Of a DNA stretch of 64,000 nt, positions 10,835 through 20,678 are shown piece after piece. Below the pieces are notes generated by a model. The model made no database searches and was not told the DNA's origin. It saw only the letters and a list, made by a program, of their open reading frames with translations. Source of the stretch: Spongilla lacustris (lineage: Eukaryota > Porifera > Demospongiae > Spongillida > Spongillidae); NCBI GenBank assembly GCA_949361645.1, contig OX442421.1, positions 4,631,320 through 4,695,319 of the forward strand, given 5' to 3'. A program made the position numbers and the translations under genes. Position 1 is the stretch's first letter; each line of letters opens with the position of its first letter.

Positions 10835-13800
10835 GTAAGTCGTCACCAGAGCTATATAGACCTTGCATATCAATGATATCATGCATGCAAGCGGAATGTC
10901 TATCGTTGCTGCGAAAAGGGACCTATATCATGTTTTTTTTTTTTTTCTTTCCAGAAACGATGTAAATGTACATGTATACCATTTTCAATTGTATTTAGTT
11001 GTGGAACAAATTAGATACGATACTATGGCAAAGTGCGCAGGCATGCACAAGCGCAAAGTACTATACTGTACTGTAGTACTTCAGAGGCGGATTTAGCCCC
11101 CCCTCCCCCTCCCCCTCCCCCTCCCCCTCCCCCTCCCCCCTCCCCCCTCCCCCTCCCCCCTCCCCCTCCCCCTCCCCCTCCCCCCTCCCCCTCCCCTCCC
11201 CCTCCCCTCCCCCCTCCCCCTCCCCCCTCCCCCCTCCCCTCTCCCCCTCTCCCCCCTCCCCCCCCGCAAAACCTATGTTCAGTATTATGCATGGCTTCTT
11301 TCACTGTACTATGCGTCTATGCTGCTAACGTACATGTATTCCCTAAACCCACACAGGTGATGCAGACTGGTGAGTATGCGCATGTGTTCGTGTGATTGTT
11401 AAACGTCCGTCCTTCATGCACGCAGATTTGGATACAACTGTGGACGATGTTTATGTCCAGTCAAATTCCAAAAACCTTGCGGATAGTAAGAATAGTTGGT
11501 CGTTGAAGCCATGTAAATAATGGCATAATTGCATAGTAACAAGCCCAGATAAGGTCTTACGTTATATGAACGCTGAGATTGATAAAGAGAATGGACAGGA
11601 AGAGGAAGAGGTAAGCTGCTGTTATTCCTTCTACTAGATACGCCTAATACTTATTTATTATTCCGTTATTCGTGTGGGATACAAAGGCAGTACCGGTAAG
11701 TATAATATATTTTGGATGTAGGCCTATGATCTTTTTATGTCAGTGCTTATACATTGTATGTCATGACTCATAACGAACATGCTTGAGAAGAATGAATTGC
11801 CAGCAAACTTAAAAGGGTGTGTAATCGATTTTCAGGTTTTGTAGGTTATTCGATTATTCGCGATTCGGTCGACTATACATTTAGTAGAATAGCAGGTTAC
11901 CGATTTCAGAATTTCATTTAGTCGAAATAACCGATTCTGTTTTTCTTAGTCGTAATTAGACTAAGTCGATATTCGTTTCCTTCGTATGCAGAAATGACCA
12001 AATCGGTAGGAAATCGATTACTCCTTTTTCATGTCCTTCGCTTTTCCCGCCTGCTTACTAACGGGTTAATTAATCGGGATGTAATCAACACATAGTCTGG
12101 GGACCCAGCTGAACCGTGCACGGCAATTTTAGGCAATTCTCTGCAGCATACTACATGTGCGTCTTTGTGCGATAATCAAACGCGCTACGTACTCATTTGC
12201 ATAGGCGACAGGTGTTCAAAGTACACTGCATGACTCTTCTCCAGACATTCGGCCATATTCATAACATTCTGAATATTGTACATGTCTTGATTGCGTGGAG
12301 CTGTGTTCCACCATGAGGTTTCTAGCTGGTTCTGCTCAGTGTATATTAAGGGGCATGCTGTTCGATTGTGGCGGATGGGAATTGTGCGTGTTCCAGGCAT
12401 TTTGTACTTGAAATGGTCATTTCGAGCGCAAGCTGCGGGGTGGAGTTTTCATCTCAGTAAGCTAAAATCTTACATGTTCCATAATTAGTTGTGCGTTGGT
12501 AGCTGGCGAACAAATAACCACGTGTTTTTCAGTGAAAAAAATGCTTATGATTCCCATCCGCCGCCATGCATTGAAAAACAGAATCATTCCGGCCGGCTCG
12601 CCAGTGGGTTTGGCGGCGTAACATTGGCATGCCCCTCGTTCCCAGTCCCTGTGGATACTATCTTATAGCCGGGGCACGTGTAACTGTTGTTTTAATGATT
12701 TAAAGTTGGCGTAAGCAGCTGACTGAAAACTGGCTATACGTGTATTTGTATTGAGAAACTGTGATTTATCGTGCCAATATGGGAAAACGTGGAAAACCTA
12801 GGTAATCGTTGGCAAATTAATCAGTAGTGCATTAATCGCCAAAATCGATCTAATAACCGATTTGCAAGTTGCTATAAACCTGAAAAATCGATTGGGCTTT
12901 TAATTTTTTTCCATAGTCCAAATAATCGGTTTTGATTTATGAAAAGGGTTACACACCCTACCAAACTATTCGGTGAAGTGGAATAACAGATTATGGCCCA
13001 ATCTCAGGGATTTTCCACCTCCACTTCCTCCTCCGAACTTTTTTTTATAGCAAAATGAAATCAAGGATTTACTAATGCCTGTGAACATGGGTGGTGATTA
13101 CAGAGCAATCCTTGAAGCATTTATATGATCAATAATGATTGTCGCATGGGTATTTAAGTGTGCATCAAACATACATTTGGTGTCAAAGAAATTTATTATT
13201 CTCTTTTTAAAATCATAAACATGAAGATGGCTACTAAGTGTGTAAGTTTTTGAAGTCATTATTTTCAAAGTATATTACTATTTTCATTCTTGCAGTGTGT
13301 GAGTCAATTTAACAATGCATGTTGTTACTGTAAATAAATGACTGGATATACCTTGCGGCTCTGTTGAATCTACATATTAGACAGTAAGCCTATGTTTGTA
13401 TGCTTGATGAGCTCATTTATTCAAGAATGTGTCAATATATATATAATTATAATTATTGTGTCACCTGTGGATCAATGAAGTGTGTAAGTGAGAGCATTAC
13501 ATGTACATTATATCCATGCATTAAAAACTCCTTTTCATATAATAAATACAAACAATTCAGATGGTAAGTAACCGCTTTTCATAATATGCCATGATCAATG
13601 CAATGTTTGGATGTGATTGCTGTATGTGGCCTACACTGATATAGACGGTAAGTTGCTAACAATTGGTGCTTGGTACATTAAAATTACTTATACTAACTTC
13701 AACTGAACTTGAATACTGTCAAAAAGACGGTAAGATCTTTGATTGATGCATGGTTGTACTAATTTGACAGACACAATTCATTTTAGCAATCTTCAGTAAG

Positions 13801-14482
13801 TATTACTTGCTGATTGAAACGAAGATAATCCATTTTATTACTAATGTACCTGGAAATAAAACTAATTAGACTTTTATGGTAAGTATGTTATCACAGTTAT
13901 TCATATAACAATTTCAATTTCTCTCTATCTATAAAATGGAGATTGTAAGTATCCCTTCTTGCGAGTGCTCCACTCAGTGACAATTATTATTTGCTATTGT
14001 CAACTTACTCATCATACAGTGTGTAAGTTTTTTTTTAATGACCAATGATTGACCTTTACTAAAATCTCTCTCCCCTCCCTCCCTACCATTTTAATCAGAT
14101 GCCTGTAAGTTATAGGGGCACTGTACTAATGTCAAGTAATTGAGTCCTTTTCAATTTCATGCGCGAAATATATATACAAACTACATAGCCAGTAAGCTCC
14201 TGCCATATGCCAAACTTTTATTTAATATTTCTCTACTATATACTAATATAGCCTGTAAGTATATGTATCCGGAATCAATTGAATCATATTATTACATGTA
14301 TATTTGAATATCCGCTTCATTATTTGCTCGCAATCCTCGTGCACTTCCAAGGGCTCCTCGGGGAAGTGTGTAAGTGGTATGGTATAAAGGCATACATGCT
14401 TGTCAACATGTTTTGTTGAAATTTGACTCTTCTGTGCCTACAGTGTATGAATGGTGGTTGCTGCGTCAATTTCTACCCATAA
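10751..14482 (+). CDS. Secreted micro-exon protein, about 22 exons, twelve of 3 nt
   Basis: Exons: 10751-10834, 11357-11369, 11426-11485, 11537-11610, 11687-11695, 13051-13080, 13239-13241 (or from 13227), 13296-13298, 13381-13383, 13481-13483, 13561-13563, 13645-13647, 13727-13729, 13787-13795, 13870-13878, 13942-13944, 14020-14022, 14099-14104, 14189-14191, 14252-14254, 14367-14369, 14444-14482. Phases run 0-1-1-0 through the first four exons and every later exon is a whole number of codons. The product, about 120 aa, has a signal peptide, an acidic pro-region rich in Asp/Glu, and a short Cys-rich tail with Pro. The layout (leader, acidic spacer, Cys-rich end) suits a processed secreted peptide, and micro-exon genes of schistosomes are the closest architecture I know. 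Function unknown; a defensive, adhesive or toxin-like role is possible but not shown. Introns of 54-112 bp in the array match those of CYB5R4 next door. The least certain exons are the 9-nt one at 11687 and the join at 13080. Confidence 0.65.
10955..11014 (+). CDS. Possible alternative short terminal exon, Cys-rich
   Basis: The strongest acceptor of the locus, a T-run ending CTTTCCAG, opens a phase-0 frame of 19 codons plus TAG that begins KRCKCTCIP and has four Cys. Joined to the signal-peptide exon it would give a very short secreted Cys peptide instead of the long form. There is no transcript evidence and no poly(A) signal is obvious close by; it may be cryptic. Confidence 0.3.
   Translation, partial: KRCKCTCIPFSIVFSCGTN
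11095..11268. repeat. (CCCCCT)n tract
   Basis: About 170 bp of C5-6 T repeats, in an intron of the micro-exon gene. It follows CAGAGGCGGATTTAG, which resembles a transposon end. The G-rich complement could form G-quadruplexes. Confidence 0.9.
11426..11610 (+). CDS. Acidic pro-region exons 3 and 4 of the micro-exon gene
   Basis: Exon 3 (11426-11485, after ACGCAG, before A|GTAAGA) encodes DLDTTVDDVYVQSNS plus KNLAD. Exon 4 (11537-11610, after GCATAG, before GAG|GTAAGC) encodes ITSPDKVLRYMNAEIDKENG plus a QEEEE tail. An alternative exon-4 acceptor, CCCAG at 11546, keeps the same frame. The acidic, Cys-free composition is what one expects of a propeptide or linker. Confidence 0.6.
11814..12959. 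mobile_element. Candidate 1.15-kb non-autonomous TIR element in an intron
   Basis: The left end AGGGTGTGTAATCGATTTTC faces the right end, which finishes GGGTTACACACCCT. Subterminal motifs recur inside in both orientations (AATCGATT, AACCGATT, AGTCG and ATTCG blocks). No coding frame is present. The terminal repeat is short (about 11 bp) and a target duplication could not be fixed, so boundaries are approximate. It separates the 5' exons of the micro-exon gene from its micro-exon array. Confidence 0.5.
13239..14369 (+). other. Micro-exon array: fifteen exons of 3-9 nt
   Basis: Every exon sits in the frame AG | 3n nt | GTAAGN (one GTGAGT). The 3-nt exons are TGT (13239), TGT (13296), ACA (13381), TGT (13481), ATG (13561), ACG (13645), ACG (13727), ATT (13942), TGT (14020), CCA (14189), CCT (14252) and TGT (14367). 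The 9-nt exons are CAATCTTCA (13787) and ACTTTTATG (13870), and one 6-nt exon is ATGCCT (14099). Each adds one to three residues without changing frame, so any could be skipped freely. AG-NNN-GTAAG occurs exactly eleven times here; at equal base use it is expected about 0.07 times in 1.2 kb. Confidence 0.72.
14444..14482 (+). CDS. Terminal exon of the micro-exon gene
   Basis: After the acceptor GTGCCTACAG, thirteen codons encode CMNGGCCVNFYP and a TAA stop in phase 0. Three Cys in twelve residues continue the Cys-rich end built by the TGT micro-exons. A poly(A) signal AATAAA follows at 14598. Confidence 0.65.
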   Translation, partial: CMNGGCCVNFYP

Positions 14483-14584
14483 GATTGAGTCAGACTTTCA
14501 ATTTAAGATCCTGATGAACTGAGATTAATGCGCTTGTTTCCTGCTTTTATCACAGCTGATTCCTATATATAGTTTTACTTACAG

Positions 14585-14602
14585 TGCCATTTGTGTAAAT
14601 AA
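14585..14602 (+). CDS. Possible second terminal exon, six codons
   Basis: After TTTTACTTACAG a phase-0 frame reads CHLCK and stops at TAA, overlapping the AATAAA signal. It is very short and rests only on acceptor quality and frame; it could simply be 3' UTR. Confidence 0.2.
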   Translation, partial: CHLCK

Positions 14603-14603
14603 A
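14598..14603 (+). terminator. Poly(A) signal AATAAA
   Basis: Canonical hexamer 116 bp after the stop of the 14444 terminal exon. A second AATAAA at 14785-14790 follows the possible distal terminal exon. Confidence 0.5.
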
Positions 14604-14640
14604 AAATATAATTTTATAATAATTATAATAATGATTTCAG

Positions 14641-14742
14641 GGCGCGCTGGCCAGGCAGATCATCAACCAATTATACCAACAATTGGCCATCACATTGCAG
14701 AGGCAACATGCCAGAGCAATGATTGCCAGACAGCCATTATAA
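14641..14742 (+). CDS. Possible distal terminal exon: 33-aa Gln/Arg helix
   Basis: After the acceptor ATGATTTCAG a phase-0 frame of 33 codons plus TAA reads GALARQIINQLYQQLAITLQ and then an Arg/Gln/Ala-rich end. It has no Cys or Pro until the last residues and would form an amphipathic basic helix. It fits onto exon 21 or any earlier phase-0 exon as an alternative ending. A frame this long is not rare by chance, but the acceptor, phase and nearby AATAAA (14785) favour it. Confidence 0.4.
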   Translation, partial: GALARQIINQLYQQLAITLQRQHARAMIARQPL

Positions 14743-15321
14743 ATTAGAACTTGACCATGAGCATCTCTTTTTATGTACCATAATAATAAAATTATTATAA
14801 TTATAATTATAATATAACTTATATACATGTATATGCTGCTCAAGGGTGGGGTGAAGAGAGCAACTTGTACCATATCTGAACTTGCCTATCAAGGATATAG
14901 GTGCCTATTAAATTGGTAACTACCAAATACTGAATTTACTTTTATTATATTGTCAGTGCAAAACTTGCAAAGTATAACATCTACCCACAACAAATCCCCC
15001 AGACTCTATACGCATGCATATATACCTAATCCAAATCATGTATTACAAAATACCTCTCTAGCTATTCTATTTAAAAATCCCAGTGGATGATTGACTGCTT
15101 GTGTTGTAGATGCATGCATGGGTGGTGGTGGTAGAAATGCTGCCTATTCATCAGAATGAATAATCGCATGTGCCCGGCTGGAGCAGCGTGAGCCACTAGT
15201 ACAGCAGCCTGTATGGTGCGTGGGGAGGAGCGTGGCAGTATCTATGTAGCGAGATGTGTCCACCATACCAAACACCCCAGAGTTGGTGGTGTGGACGTCT
15301 TCTTCACTGGTACTGGGAAGG
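14743..15321. other. No gene recognised
   Basis: AT-rich spacer with TAAT repeats near 14780-14815. Nothing coding was supported. Confidence 0.4.
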
Positions 15322-15489
15322 CTAGTTGTCAAAATTATACACATGGCTGATGCGAAAGAGTGGCTCATCCACAGTTGACTCTAAAATCACAGGGCTGTCA
15401 TTGATGGGTTGCATCGAGCAGACCTTTCTTAGCCATTGAAACAGAAACTTGTCTAAAGCTGTGTTGTTGGAGACTTCAGCCTCAGGCTT
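15322..15489 (-). CDS. Unidentified minus-strand coding-like exon
   Basis: After CTAGGCAG a phase-0 frame of 55 codons ends with TAG. It contains LDKFLFQWLRKVCSMQ, then PVILESTVDEPLFRISHVY. Composition and hydrophobic spacing look protein-like, unlike the repeat-derived frames around it. An overlapping minus frame (15144-15368) continues with DVHTTNSGVFGMVDTSRYID, so a frameshift or alternative splice could extend it. No partner exons were found upstream on the minus strand. It may be the last exon of a gene or a decayed transposase. Family not recognised. Confidence 0.35.
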   Translation of the reverse strand, partial: KPEAEVSNNTALDKFLFQWLRKVCSMQPINDSPVILESTVDEPLFRISHVYNFDN

Positions 15490-16194
15490 CTGCCTAGACC
15501 CGTAATAGATCAGTATTAGGTGCCTATTCGGTGATTAATAGTTTCTCATCGTGCATCAGAAGTTAGCTGTCAAAAAAAATTCCACTAGAATTACGGCATT
15601 TTAATGTGTAATCTCCAGGGAAAAATCCTTATTCATGTCATTATTTTACATTGCATGTGTTTGCTAACCAAGCAATTTAGATAACATAAATGCTATTACC
15701 CAATTTTATACTGATTAGCCTCTGTGTGGTCAATATAATTAATGTCCATGTGTAAAAACAGGAAGGAGTGCTTATTTAAGGATTGACACCATCCTTAACT
15801 GAAAACTGATAAGGATCACAACAGTATAGATGTCGATTATTGACCAGAAAAACCATAATGGTTTTAAAAATCTTCATTTTCTCTGATAGTTCAGTTGCTT
15901 CAGCTATACTCACAACCTGATTCGTCGAAGAAATAACTTGTGGTTAAAAGGTTATGCAATTAAATCATAACAAATATCAAGTTTGAATATACATTTGTAT
16001 ACATGCTCGCTTCTGCTCAAACACCAGCATGGACGTATCCTATAGCCTTGCTGAAACCATGTGCACTATGGATGTTCTGCAGCTGCTCCATCAACTAGTG
16101 TGCCTTTTAATCCTATCGTTGAGTGCAGTATCATGCATAGGCGGCAGAGACAGTGGCAAGGGGACTTTTGCCCCCCCCCCCCCCTACTTTTGCG

Positions 16195-16234
<40 letters not shown>

Positions 16235-17078
16235 AAGTATCATTTCCCCCCCCCCCCCCCCCAGATTTGGGGTTAGTTAAATTTAAATATGGTAAACAGT
16301 TTACAGCAATTCACCTCAGAAGAATTCTGATCTTGTGCCATGGTATTGCAAGTTCAGCTTAATAAATAAACTGTAACTGTGCATGCATGCATGTTTGGAT
16401 TGTATCCTTGGAGGAATGGGAAAATGTTGGTGTGGGATGCCACCGGCCAAGAGGATACCTTTCACATGCTCACACTACACACAGGACTCACAATTGTTCG
16501 TTGTTGAGTGAAATACCAACACTTCTCAACTCAATTGAATTAACCGTGTTCAAGACTCTTGAAATTAAAGTCGGACCTCACAACATTCTGTGTAGGTAAT
16601 CCTGACCAGGATCTTGTAACACTCTGGCAGCAAACCCTTGTGTCATGTGGCTGTTGTAACCGCTTGTAAGGATTCGTTCGAGGATTGCGCGCGTTGATTA
16701 GTGTTGATTGCCGTTTGGTTATACTCACCCAGGGGGCGGAGAAACTCAGACCTGGGAACGAGAAACGTATTTAATTCCCCGGAAAGGAAAAAAGTACTAG
16801 TCTGGCGCCAGACTTTCGAAATGACCTTCTGGTTTGATAGCAACAACGATCTAAACTATCCTATTTGTGGCCATTGTGGGGCACGTTTTTAATGACTTAC
16901 TTAGCTAACGTAACTCATGACACATATACATGCAGACAATTCACAATGTTGGAACAAACCACAGGACGATTCCTTTTTACTTGGTATTGTAACCACCCCT
17001 CTTTTCACCACACCCAAGTTATGTAAAAATGCAAATGTGCACTGGTTGTCTGGACCTTGATTGAGTTGATTCGTACCA
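15490..17078. other. No gene supported; homopolymer-rich
   Basis: Contains a block of C-, G- and C-runs at 16171-16262. A short plus frame from 16029 has a hydrophobic leader-like start (MDVLQLLHQLVCLLILSLSA), but it runs straight into the homopolymers with no splice donor. Confidence 0.4.
16171..16262. repeat. C-run / G-run / C-run block
   Basis: About 14 C, then about 33 G, then about 17 C within 92 bp. G- and C-runs can pair into a hairpin or form quadruplex/i-motif structures. Exact run lengths in an assembly are unreliable. Confidence 0.85.
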
Positions 17079-17363
17079 TTTACTTGGCTCACAATATACA
17101 TATACATATATATATATGGTATTCATTGTATGTACATACAATGAATACCATATACATGTATAGATAGTTACTCTCTGAGTCTGGTACATAGATCTAACTT
17201 GAGGCTCGTAAGGCCGGGTGCTTTACTTGGCTCACAATATACATATACATATATATATGGTATTCATTGTATGTACATACAATGAATACCATATACATGT
17301 ATAGATAGTTACTCTCTGAGTCTGGTACATAGATCTAACTTGAGGCTCGTAAGGCCGGGTGCT
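17079..17363. repeat. 142-bp tandem duplication, each copy with a 42-bp perfect palindrome
   Basis: Two nearly identical copies (17079-17221 and 17222-17363) run from TTTACTTGGCTCACAATATA to AAGGCCGGGTGCT. Each holds a self-complementary block centred on TGTATGTACATACA, with arms reading TATATGGTATTCATTG; in copy 1 it spans 17113-17154. The duplication ends about 190 bp before the CYB5R4 start codon. Confidence 0.9.
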
Positions 17364-17491
17364 TGTATGGCTGACATGAAGCGTACCCGTTCATGATATA
17401 ATGTTTTTCAATTCACTTCTGCGGGCGCCGCGCGCAAGGACCTGCATACACGTGATATTATGGAAGTGGCTGGCTGCACTGCTCGGCGATA

Positions 17492-17498
17492 TATAAAA
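17492..17498 (+). promoter_or_regulatory. Probable TATA box of CYB5R4
   Basis: TATAAAA in the context CGGCGATATATAAAAATGAG, 59 bp before the start codon at 17557. That leaves room for a transcription start near 17525 and a short leader. Confidence 0.45.
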
Positions 17499-17556
17499 AT
17501 GAGCGAGTGGTTGGAAAGAACTGATAGGTGAACGTTTCGTACCAGAACCAAAGACT

Positions 17557-18408
17557 ATGGCGATGCATTCCCTAGCTACGGTCAGTACCCCGCCCTCTAG
17601 CCCGCTGTCGACAAGATCTTTTAGTCTCTCGAGCAAACTTCTCACTGTAACACGGACTGTCCCGCCAAGCCCTACCATCAGGAAGCCCATAGAAAAGAAG
17701 GGCCGTAAAAACCTTGGTCCTGGCTGCGGGCTCTTGGACTGGGTACGTCTTGGGAAGAGCGGGAAGGACCTGACAGGCGTCGAGGGAGCAACACTGAGCG
17801 TCACGGAAGAGGAACTAGCGAAGCATTGCAAGATGGACGACGCTTGGACGGCAATCAGAGGTAAGCGTTTGGCAAGCTATTTGGCGCGCTGTTCACACGT
17901 ACGGTTCCGTAGGTGTAGTTTACAACATCACTCATTATCTCAAGTTCCATCCCGGCGGTAAAGAAGAGCTAATGGAAGGTGCTGGAAAAGACTGCACACT
18001 ACTGTTCGACGAGGCAAGTGTTAATTAAAAAATAAAACCCGCGCGCGGGCAAGTAGAACCAAGTTTGATATACGTACGATAGGTCCACAGCTGGGTTAAG
18101 GTCGAGTCGATGTTGGCCAAGTGCAAAGTTGGCGCGCTTGTACCACGTACGTGCGCTGCGAAGGCTAAGAGTAAGTGCACTTAGGAAATTGACTAGTGTT
18201 GCAACCTCAGCTCGTTAATCTTGTTTTCCTAAACAGTTTGCCGCACTGAAGGTGTACCTTCAACCCTCTCGGTCCATCATGGTGGTAAGTAGATCATAAT
18301 TCCGTCGTGGTAAGATAAGAAGTCGTCTTTCGTTTTACAGCAACAGGACGTGAGCAGACAAGGACAGGCACAGCTGTACGTGTGGATGAAGATGCCCAAC
18401 CAGGCGAT

Positions 18409-18480
<72 letters not shown>

Positions 18481-18499
18481 TGATGTGTGTGTTTTTGTG

Positions 18500-18576
<77 letters not shown>

Positions 18577-20610
18577 CAAGGCTATTAACCAACACTTTCT
18601 CTACCCACCCTCTTATTTTGGGTTCCCCAGAGCCAGCCAGCACTAAGCAGGTCTCCCCAGTTAGCCCCACCAGACCACCTCTGCACAACACCACTACCTT
18701 GTCCTCGGGAGAAGGTGGTAGTGTGGAGCCAGTCATGCTCAACCTTCCTACAGTCCGGGTGCGCAGAAATTCTGATATCAACAGGCCAAACCCCAGGTGT
18801 GTAGTTGCTTGTGTCGTATTAATCCTAGACCCTACACAAGAGAGCTTAAAAGCTTCTTCCCATCCCCCTCCCATGGCTAATGTGCCGTTGATATGTTTCT
18901 GACCTGTTCAGGATGGAGTGGCAGCAGACTGCGCACGATGTCACTATTACCATCCATCCACAGTGCAAGGTGAGTGGGAAAGAGAGGGAATAGAGGAGGA
19001 AATGTGGGGGGCTTATTGGAAATATGGGAGTGGGGAGTGCTTTGTTATGAAAGACATGTCTTCTGTTTGCAGAATCTAAACATGAAGAGTACAGACCTCA
19101 TCTTGGACGTGAATCAGAGAACATTTGAGGCTGCATTGTTTATCAATGACTGGGTGTACGACCTTAACCTGGGTGAGTGGTTGTAGGCTGGCTTCTGTGC
19201 CACTAATAGAAAGTGGGATGATAAGTTGCCAAGGGCGGCGAGACAAGAGTCAACAAGTCTCTGTGGCATGGGTACTTTGAAGTGCACTAATTTAAATGTG
19301 GCAATGATGTGGCTTCCCCTTCATTTCAGCCTTGAGTCATGGTGTCACCAGCTCACAAGGTATGCCACTAGCAGGGGGGAGGGGAGTGGGGGGGGGGGGG
19401 AGCTCTGTGCCTTTAACGATAGTGGGGGGACCTTTTTTACAGTGACCTTTGGCATGGATAGCCTCCACATAAGACTGGAGAAGGACAGCGATCTTCACTG
19501 GGATATGCTGGGGAGCTACCTACCTGGGCATGGATCTGTAACGGCCAAAGCAAAGCGAGGTTAGTAAACATCCACTTTGCGAGGAATGTACCCTTCATAT
19601 GTTGCATATAATATTAGTGATGCCCCCTCCCTCCCTCCCTCCCTCCCTCCCTCCCTCCATTATTAAGTACATGTAAGGTTACCATGAATACTTAGTTACT
19701 ATGTCGTGCACCATTAATACTGTTAGATGTGAGGATGTGGGGCTGGGGGGGGGGGTAGGTCCCTCCCCTTGCATTCCTTGTACTTGTAACATGCTAAAAT
19801 CCTCACTCTCATGGGACCACATACCTCATCACCTCACAGAGCCAAGGCAACGTCTGTGTACTCTGGATGAGATTAGGGATGTAACCCATGACACAAGGCT
19901 CTTCAGACTTCAGCTTTCGAAAGGCTCCTACTTTAAAGTTCCTGTTGGACATCACATCTCTCTGAGAGCCAAATCTGGTGGTAAGTATTAATGGTTGTGT
20001 TCCTGCTACAACCACTTCATCCTCCCATGTCACACCTCCCATCCTCCCATGTCACACCTCCCATCCTCCCATGTCACACCTCCCATCCTCCCATGTCACC
20101 TCCCATCCTCCCATGTCACACCTCCCATCCTCCCATGTCACACTTCCCATCCTCCCATGTCACACCTCCCATCCTCCCATGTCACACCTCCCATCCTCCC
20201 ATGTCACACCTCCCATCCTCCCATGTCACACCTCCCATCCTCCCATGTCACACCTCCCATCCTCCCATGTCACACCTCCCATCCTCTTATATCACATCTC
20301 CCATGCACCCATGTCACACCCTCCCATGTCACACCTCCCATTCTCCCATGTCACACCCTCCTTTACCTTTCAGAGGAGACGGTCATTCGTGACTACACGC
20401 CCATCACACCTCTGACACACCTGCACTGTGAGCAGCAGACCGACTGTCTCCACCTTATGATTAAGCTGTACAAGGATGGCAGGATGTCCAAGTACCTATC
20501 TGAACTCAGAGCTGGTAATTACAGCACTATACATATACCACACACACACACATACGACTGTGCGTGCATGTGTGTATGTGTGTGTGCATGTGTGTGTGTG
20601 TGTGCGTGCA

Positions 20611-20678
<68 letters not shown>

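Noticed and set aside
11023..11395. Proline-rich or glycine-rich protein frames
   Set aside because: Translation of a (CCCCCT)n tract on either strand.
16029..16280. Plus-strand frame with a hydrophobic, signal-like start
   Set aside because: It has no splice donor after the leader and runs into homopolymers; there are no partner exons like those of the 10.75-kb gene.
17391..17831. 146-codon minus frame
   Set aside because: Antisense shadow of CYB5R4 exon 1, which has a clear protein match on the plus strand.
18335..18874. His/Thr repeat protein on the minus strand
   Set aside because: It is the CA strand of a TG microsatellite plus antisense of CYB5R4 exons 5-6.
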